A DNA stretch of 6,455 nt, from NCBI GenBank assembly GCA_958451705.1, contig CAUDRD010000096.1:1-6455 (forward strand), read 5' to 3'. Positions 1 through 4,804 of this stretch are shown here, piece after piece (position 1 is the first letter of the stretch; every line of letters begins with the position of its first letter). Below the pieces are notes generated by a model. That model ran no database searches and had not been told where the DNA came from. It saw only the letters and a list, made by a program, of their open reading frames with translations. The position numbers and the translations under genes are program-made. This DNA is from an uncultured Oscillospiraceae bacterium (GTDB lineage Bacteria > Bacillota > Clostridia > Oscillospirales > Acutalibacteraceae).

Positions 1-1606
1 AATTCCCGTTCACTACGAAGGCGTTTCCCGTAACCAAAGACACGCTTACGATGTTTATTCTGAGATGTATACCAGCGTAGAAGCCATGAAAAAAATCAGA
101 GAGCGGGGAAAGAAAGACGTACATAACGGCAAACCCTTCTTCCTTTGCGAGTATGCCCATGCAATGGGCGTCGGCCCCGGCGGACTTTCAGATTATATGG
201 ATATGTTCTATTCCGACGATAAGATGATGGGCGGATGTATTTGGGAATGGGCAGACCATGCGGCAATTCATACGGAAGAGGGAGCAAAATACCTCTACAC
301 CTACGGTGGAGATCACGGCGAATTTATCCATGACGGAAACTTCTGCGTTGACGGACTTTTCTATCCAGACCGCACACCCCATACGGGAGCCTATGAGATG
401 AAAGCCCTTTACAGACCTGTAAAGGCTGAAAAGACTGCTGAAGGCTACCGCTTTACAAATACAAACCGCTTCCACTCTTCCGGTTATATCAATATCGGCT
501 GGGAGCTTCTCAAAAACGGAATTAAGACCGAAAGCGGAGATGTTAAGCTTGATATTGCGCCCTGTGCTTCTCAGGTTATAAAATCACCTCACAGTGAAAT
601 CGACAAGGATAATGACTGGCAGGTAAATTTCATTTATACAGATGAAAACGGCTTTGAAATTGCCGCAGAGCAGATAATTCTTGAGAGCGGGAAAGTTGTC
701 TACGGCGGCAGCAAATCCACAGTGAGACCGGCGGTTAAGGAGAAATTCAAGCAAGCGGTAATTTCTTTTGAAGGTGGAGAAGTAAGCTTTTCAAAAGAGA
801 CAGGCCTTATGACGAGCTATAAAGTCGGTGAAAAGGAACTGTTAAATATAGCTCCCGCAGCAGGGGTAAAGGGAATTATATCGTCTCTTTACAGAGCTCC
901 CATAGATAACGACAGAGATATAGCCGTTAAGTGGAATAAAAACGGACTCGATAAATACGAAACAGCCTGTTTGCTCTTTGAATTAAAGGGCAGCGGCAGC
1001 AACATAATTGTAAAAACTATTCAGAGCATAAACGTCAAGAAAAAAGAGCTCTGTGTAATTAAGGTGGATTACACTGTATCCGGCGACGGTGCAATAGAGG
1101 TTGATCAGGAGATGCTTTCCAGCAAGAACCTTTATAAAGAGCTTCCACGCTTCGGATTTACAGTAGAGCTTGCAGCTGATTTGAGAAACGCCGAGTATTA
1201 CGGTTTGGGAGCAAAAGAGAACTTAGGCGACTTCCGTGCACAGTCCTCTTTGGGAGTATACAGCGCAAAGGTTGAGGATATGCATGAGGATTATATTAAG
1301 CCCCAGGATAACGGCAACCACGGCATGACCTCTTATGTAAAGCTTACTGATGAAAATGGCTGCGGACTTGCAGTTTATGCCGAGGATAAGACATTTAACT
1401 TCAGCGTCCATGAATATACACGCAAGCTTCTTCAAAATGCGGGACACCGTGAGGACATCAAGGATGAAAACACAGTGTTCCTGAGCGTTGACGGATTTAT
1501 GCGTGGAGCCGGCACAAACAGCTGCGGTCCAAATCCGGCAGATGAGTTCATTATCAAAAAGGATATGGAGCTTAAGTTTAAAACTGTTTTGGTTCCGGTT
1601 AAATAA
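1..1606 (+). CDS. lacZ: Beta-galactosidase, glycoside hydrolase family 2, C-terminal half (5' end outside window)
   Basis: This enzyme hydrolyses terminal beta-galactosides such as lactose with retention, probably in the cytoplasm. The frame is open from base 2, and the residues before the first Met (PVHYEG and onward) already match the family, so the Met at 65 is internal and roughly 450-500 residues are missing. Visible parts: the end of the catalytic TIM barrel, with the nucleophile Glu (codon 149-151) in CEYAHAMG; the GGCIWEWADH strand (about 230-260); DGLFYPDRTPH (about 340-380); then the beta-sandwich domains, including the Bgal_small_N region (about 770-1590) with YRAPIDNDR, EYYGLGAKENLGD and YIKPQDNGN. 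No signal peptide can be judged. Odd residues: the usual Asn after HAMG is Val (codon 170-172), and the site of E. coli Trp999 is Cys in GTNSCGP (codon 1523-1525). GH2 membership is secure. The exact substrate is less so, since GH2 galactosidases vary in aglycone preference. The stop is followed by hairpins and a terminator. Confidence 0.94.
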   Translation, partial: IPVHYEGVSRNQRHAYDVYSEMYTSVEAMKKIRERGKKDVHNGKPFFLCEYAHAMGVGPGGLSDYMDMFYSDDKMMGGCIWEWADHAAIHTEEGAKYLYTYGGDHGEFIHDGNFCVDGLFYPDRTPHTGAYEMKALYRPVKAEKTAEGYRFTNTNRFHSSGYINIGWELLKNGIKTESGDVKLDIAPCASQVIKSPHSEIDKDNDWQVNFIYTDENGFEIAAEQIILESGKVVYGGSKSTVRPAVKEKFKQAVISFEGGEVSFSKETGLMTSYKVGEKELLNIAPAAGVKGIISSLYRAPIDNDRDIAVKWNKNGLDKYETACLLFELKGSGSNIIVKTIQSINVKKKELCVIKVDYTVSGDGAIEVDQEMLSSKNLYKELPRFGFTVELAADLRNAEYYGLGAKENLGDFRAQSSLGVYSAKVEDMHEDYIKPQDNGNHGMTSYVKLTDENGCGLAVYAEDKTFNFSVHEYTRKLLQNAGHREDIKDENTVFLSVDGFMRGAGTNSCGPNPADEFIIKKDMELKFKTVLVPVK

Positions 1607-1617
1607 TTGGTAATTTA

Positions 1618-1661
1618 TTATAAGTTTAAATTTATAATGGGAACCCCTTGATAGGGTTCCC
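1618..1661. repeat. Two adjacent inverted repeats 3' of lacZ
   Basis: An AT-rich near-palindrome, TTATAA-GTTTAAAT-TTATAA (1618-1637), is followed directly by a perfect 8-bp stem, GGGAACCC (1639-1646) and GGGTTCCC (1654-1661), with a 7-base loop. The second hairpin is GC-rich but is followed by CCCACG, not by a T run, so alone it is not a classical terminator. It may help stop or stabilise the lacZ transcript ahead of the next hairpin, or belong to a repeated intergenic element. Confidence 0.6.
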
Positions 1662-1666
1662 CCACG

Positions 1667-1695
1667 AAAAAAAGAGTCCATCGGACTCTTTTTTT
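1667..1695. terminator. Bidirectional intrinsic terminator between convergent genes
   Basis: A perfect 13-bp inverted repeat with a 3-base loop. The GC-containing core is GAGTCC (1674-1679) and GGACTC (1683-1688), flanked by A7 (1667-1673) and T7 (1689-1695). Read on either strand it gives a short hairpin followed by seven U, so it can end the lacZ transcript from the left and the ATPase transcript from the right. The placement between convergent genes fits. Confidence 0.9.
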
Positions 1696-1730
1696 CTTCC
1701 CTCCTTGATCTGTTTGACGGAAAGGAATTT

Positions 1731-1791
1731 CGCTGTCCGTGGACAGCGAGAAGGGACGTTGCTCCTCCACCTCACTGCCTTTTGTAAAAGG
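1731..1791. repeat. Intergenic palindromes (CGCTGTCC/GGACAGCG and CCTTTT/AAAAGG)
   Basis: CGCTGTCC (1731-1738) and GGACAGCG (1741-1748) form a perfect 8-bp inverted repeat around GT. Some 30 bases on, CCTTTT (1778-1783) and AAAAGG (1786-1791) form a second, weaker one inside CACTGCC...GGTGGG, which allows extra bulged pairing. No convincing gene covers the stretch. These could be RNA hairpins in the 3' tail of the ATPase transcript, or part of a dispersed palindromic repeat. No second copy is in this window, so the repeat status is not shown. Confidence 0.5.
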
Positions 1792-1831
1792 TGGGCGAAA
1801 ACTTCAATGTATATTTTCAAATTTAAATTTT

Positions 1832-2941
1832 TCAGTTTTCCCCGGAAAAATGCATGGCAGCTCTGAGGTTCAGAGCTCTGATTACAGCGTCAGCTTTTCT
1901 GTCGATTTTTCCGAAGTTCATTGCAGGGACATAGTAGCTTTCCAGAAGATCGTGAGCTTTTTTAGCGGTTTCAAGAAGGGTAACGGCTTCACCTAAAAGC
2001 TCTGCGGAAGCTTTGGAATTAAAGGAAATTCTGCTGCGATATCTTGCAATTTCATCTGCCTGTAAAAAACGCTTTGCGTTTATCCGACGATATGGCGTAA
2101 ATGTGCTTTGATGCCATGGCGACGAGGTGAAAACCGCAAGATTTTTTTCCGGAACTATAAGATGAACAATTTCGTTTTCCCCGGAAAATGGATTGAGACA
2201 GGTTATAACGTCGAGTCCTAAGGAGAGAGCACGGCTACGGAGAATTTCCAGAAGAAGGGGAGAAACGGCACAGTAGGGGTCGTCGATTACCACTATTTTC
2301 TCCGCAAGGGCCTCAACGGTTTCAAAACAGGTGTATATTCCCTTTGGTGTGGGAGCCGACAGATAACGACGCTTTTCAGTTCCGATTCGTCCCTTTGGAG
2401 TGCCGAATTCCCTTGCGGCAAACCTTGCCCCGTAATTTTCTATTTTCCCCTTGTCGGCTGAGTTTTGTAAAAGCCTTACCGTATCATTTTGAAGAGAAGC
2501 GGCAGCGCTTAAAAATCTTACGCTGCGGCGGTGAAGTTCGCTGCAGGTAAGGGTGGTTTCTCTTATTTTATCCGCTCTTGCTCTGAGCATTTCGCCGTTC
2601 CAGCAGTCTCCCAGGTTTACAATTTCCTCAACTGCGCCGGGGAATTTCGGTTCGATTGTATGAGGCGAGGTTCCGTCAGCAATTGCAAATTTTATTTCCG
2701 GTATTATAACTGCGTCAAAGGAATCCGGGTCTGAGGAGCAGATTATGTTTTCGTGATATAAACCTAGCTCTTCAGCCTTAGATGCTACTCTTTTCATTAT
2801 TCCCGATTTACCTGTTCCCGGGCCGCCTTTAAGTATGTATGCACTCCAGGAATCAAAGGGATTGTAAAGCTGTGAGAATTCGCTTACAAAGCCTTTCGGC
2901 GTATTTGCGCCAAGAAAAAACGTAATATTTTTTTCGCTCAA
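1832..2941 (-). CDS. P-loop ATPase of the PRK06851 type, two homologous halves, second Walker A lost
   Basis: A soluble protein of 369 residues with no signal peptide or membrane segment; the biological role of the family is not known to me. I match it by the order of motifs: NTPKGF near the N-terminus, Walker A GGPGTGKS (39-46, from the TTG start), CSSDPDSFD (about 68-76) and DGTSPH (about 89-94). The second half (from about 191) repeats the pattern: YLSAPTPKG (193-201), a stretch at 220-227 where Walker A should be but which reads DDPYCAVS, then LIVPEKNLAVF and a Tyr-rich helix near the end (AHDLLESYYVPAMNF) that echoes SELHRRSVRFL of the first half. Hence one likely working nucleotide site and one dead one. 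Start: a GTG at 2968 is in frame, but it falls at the predicted transcription start and lacks a ribosome site. TTG at 2941 has GGGGGG six bases upstream and gives the N-terminus MSEKNITFF. It lies downstream of hydA on the same strand, with its own promoter. The family call is from memory of motif order. Confidence 0.82.
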   Translation of the reverse strand: MSEKNITFFLGANTPKGFVSEFSQLYNPFDSWSAYILKGGPGTGKSGIMKRVASKAEELGLYHENIICSSDPDSFDAVIIPEIKFAIADGTSPHTIEPKFPGAVEEIVNLGDCWNGEMLRARADKIRETTLTCSELHRRSVRFLSAAASLQNDTVRLLQNSADKGKIENYGARFAAREFGTPKGRIGTEKRRYLSAPTPKGIYTCFETVEALAEKIVVIDDPYCAVSPLLLEILRSRALSLGLDVITCLNPFSGENEIVHLIVPEKNLAVFTSSPWHQSTFTPYRRINAKRFLQADEIARYRSRISFNSKASAELLGEAVTLLETAKKAHDLLESYYVPAMNFGKIDRKADAVIRALNLRAAMHFSGEN

Positions 2942-2947
2942 AAAAAT

Positions 2948-2953
2948 CCCCCC
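2948..2953 (-). promoter_or_regulatory. G-rich ribosome binding site deciding the TTG start of the ATPase gene
   Basis: Six G in a row on the minus strand, six bases (ATTTTT) before the TTG at 2941-2939, can pair with the CCUCC of 16S rRNA using G-U wobble. The upstream GTG (2968-2966) has only an AT-rich lead with no such site. Confidence 0.55.
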
Positions 2954-2974
2954 GTTAAATTCATTCACACTTTT

Positions 2975-3003
2975 ATCATATGCTCAATGAGCATTTAAGT
3001 GAA
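2975..3003 (-). promoter_or_regulatory. Sigma-A type promoter of the ATPase gene with a palindrome in its spacer
   Basis: On the minus strand, TTCACT (3003-2998; 4 of 6 to TTGACA) and TATGAT (2980-2975; 5 of 6 to TATAAT) are 17 bases apart. Transcription would begin near 2968, about 27 bases before the TTG start. The spacer carries ATGCTCA-T-TGAGCAT (2994-2980), which overlaps the first base of the -10. This suggests an operator through which a dimeric regulator could block RNA polymerase. Confidence 0.6.
2980..2994. promoter_or_regulatory. Putative operator: 7-bp inverted repeat ATGCTCA/TGAGCAT
   Basis: A perfect inverted repeat with a single central base (15 bp in all), lying between the -35 and -10 of the promoter upstream of the ATPase gene. 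A stem with a one-base loop is a poor RNA hairpin, and the predicted transcript starts downstream of it, so a DNA-binding site is the better reading. The regulator is unknown. Confidence 0.5.
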
Positions 3004-3043
3004 GAAAAACGGAGGGATAATTTTATTTTTGTAAAACTAAAGT

Positions 3044-4786
3044 TTATTTATACTTTGGTCTGGGTGTGTAGGAGGTATGGAGAACCTCGTGAGCCTTGTG
3101 GCTTCCAGGTTCACCAAAGAATTCTTCATAAACCGCTTTAATTGCGGGGCTTTCGTGGGATTTGCGGATGGGCAGGTTTTTATCTGCATCATAGAGAGCC
3201 GCAGCCCTGAGTCCCTTCAGATCGACAAAATTGCGTACAACTGCGTGCTGAATAGGCTGACCGCCGCCGTTGACACATCCGCCGGGGCATCCCATTATCT
3301 CTATAAAGTGATAATTTGCAGTGCCGTTCTTTATGCGCTCCATAATCTCGTGGGCATTTGCTATACCGCTTGCAGCGCAGACTTTAACATCCATTCCGCC
3401 GATGTTGTAAGTAGCCTCTTTTATGTCGGCGGTTCCTCTTACCTCGGTGAAATCAACGCTGTCCAGCTCACGGCCCGTGAGTATTTCGCTGGCAGTTCTC
3501 AGAGCTGCTTCCATAACGCCGCCTGTTGCGCCGAATATAACCGCTGCTCCCGTTGCTTCGCCTAAGGGAGAGTCAAATTTCTCATCGGGAAGCTTTTTAA
3601 AGTAAATTCCAGCGCTTTCTATCATTCTGCCCAGCTCTCTTGTAGTAAGAGCGTAGTCGACGTCCGGGTAGCCTGATGCGTTCTGATTCTCTCTGCCTGT
3701 TTCAAACTTTTTAGCAGTACAGGGCATAATTCCAACAACGACAATATTCTTCGGGTCCATACCCATCTTCTGAGCATACCATGTCTTTATTGTTGCGCCG
3801 AACATCTGCTGAGGAGATTTGCAGGTTGAAAGGTGGGGGATAAGCTCAGGATAATAGTGCTCACAGTACTTGATCCATCCGGGAGAGCAGGAGGTGATCA
3901 TGGGCAGCACACCACCGTTTTTAACTCTCTCAATAAATTCGTTTGCCTCTTCCATAATGGTAAGGTCGGCGGCAAAGTCGGTGTCAAACACTCTGTCAAA
4001 GCCTAAGCGGCGAAGAGCTGCAACCATTTTGCCCTCAACATTTGAGCCTATATGCATATCGAAGCACTCACCGAGAGTGACCCTGATTGAAGGAGCTGTC
4101 TGAACAACTACAAATTTTTCCGGGTCGTTGATGGCGGCGAGAACCCTGTCCGTGTCGTCCTTTTCTCTGAGAGCGCCTGTTGGGCAGTTGACTATACACT
4201 GACCGCAGGAAACGCAGGAAACATCTGCAAGATCTTTGTCAAAGGCGGAGCTGATGTGGGTGTCGAATCCTCTTGCGTTTGCGCCGATAACAGAAACCTT
4301 CTGTGCATCGCAGGCTGCTACGCAGCGGCGGCAGAGGATGCACTTGTTGTTGTCTCTTATCATATGAGCGGCGGAGTCATCAAACTCGTAGTGGGGATTT
4401 TCACCCTCAAAGCGTGTCTCATCGTCAACACCGAACTCCTTACAGAGCTTCTGAAGTTCGCAGTTTCCGCTTCTTATACAGGAAAGACATTTGCGGTCGT
4501 GGGTGGAGAGAATAAGCTCCAAAGTGATTTTACGAGATTTTCTAACTCTTTCAGTGTTAGTGAAAATCTCCATTCCCTCGTTTACGGGATAAACGCAGGC
4601 GGTGACAAGGGTTCTGGCTCCCTTTACCTCAACCATGCAGATGCGGCAAGCACCTATTTCATTTATCTTTTTAAGGTAGCACAGTGTTGGAATCTCAATT
4701 CCCGCATATCTTGCCGCTTCAAGAATTGAAATTCCGGCAGGCACACACAGGGGCATGCCGTTAATTTTAATATTTACCATTGACAT
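3044..4786 (-). CDS. hydA: [FeFe] hydrogenase catalytic subunit of a multimeric NAD-linked (bifurcating type) hydrogenase
   Basis: Cytoplasmic, 580 residues, about the size of Desulfovibrio HndD; it makes or oxidises H2 at the H-cluster. Domains in order: ferredoxin-like [2Fe-2S] (C36, C47, C50, C64); NuoG-like His-Cys [4Fe-4S] (H96, C100, C103, C109); two ferredoxin [4Fe-4S] clusters (C149/152/155/159 and C191/194/197/201); H-cluster domain with L1 TSCSPGW (298-304), L2 MPCTAKKFE (354-362), L3 EIMGCPGGCVNGGGQP (496-511); and a C-terminal small-subunit-like region ending in HEVLHTSY. L1 carries Ser301 where monomeric enzymes such as CpI have a second Cys; see findings. The start ATG has GGGAG nine bases upstream, and a second ATG two codons on is less well spaced. 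The gene begins 18 bases after hydB, so they are one operon. The partner HydB and the domain layout point to the NAD-linked HydABC/Hnd class (group A3) rather than a lone ferredoxin hydrogenase. No strong terminator follows the stop. Confidence 0.95.
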   Translation of the reverse strand: MSMVNIKINGMPLCVPAGISILEAARYAGIEIPTLCYLKKINEIGACRICMVEVKGARTLVTACVYPVNEGMEIFTNTERVRKSRKITLELILSTHDRKCLSCIRSGNCELQKLCKEFGVDDETRFEGENPHYEFDDSAAHMIRDNNKCILCRRCVAACDAQKVSVIGANARGFDTHISSAFDKDLADVSCVSCGQCIVNCPTGALREKDDTDRVLAAINDPEKFVVVQTAPSIRVTLGECFDMHIGSNVEGKMVAALRRLGFDRVFDTDFAADLTIMEEANEFIERVKNGGVLPMITSCSPGWIKYCEHYYPELIPHLSTCKSPQQMFGATIKTWYAQKMGMDPKNIVVVGIMPCTAKKFETGRENQNASGYPDVDYALTTRELGRMIESAGIYFKKLPDEKFDSPLGEATGAAVIFGATGGVMEAALRTASEILTGRELDSVDFTEVRGTADIKEATYNIGGMDVKVCAASGIANAHEIMERIKNGTANYHFIEIMGCPGGCVNGGGQPIQHAVVRNFVDLKGLRAAALYDADKNLPIRKSHESPAIKAVYEEFFGEPGSHKAHEVLHTSYTPRPKYK

Positions 4787-4795
4787 ATTGGCACA

Positions 4796-4800
4796 CTCCC
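4796..4800 (-). promoter_or_regulatory. Ribosome binding site of hydA
   Basis: AAGGGAG on the minus strand (core GGGAG) lies within the 18-base hydB-hydA gap, nine bases before the ATG at 4786. The spacing favours this ATG over the in-frame ATG two codons later, which would be 15 bases away. Confidence 0.7.
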
Positions 4801-4804
4801 TTTC

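Noticed and set aside
1223..1681. 152-residue open frame on the minus strand opposite the end of lacZ
   Set aside because: Antisense to conserved GH2 sequence and running into the terminator hairpins; no family resemblance.
1632..1866. Short open frames on both strands across the intergenic region (62 to 85 residues)
   Set aside because: They are built from the hairpin and terminator sequences, overlap each other and have no good ribosome site.
3019..3038. AGTTTTA/TAAAATT stem after hydA on the minus strand as a terminator
   Set aside because: The stem has only A-T and one G-U pair and no T run directly after it, so it is too weak to call.
3077..3565. 162-residue open frame on the + strand opposite hydA
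   Set aside because: Antisense to the conserved H-cluster domain; no motif or supported start.
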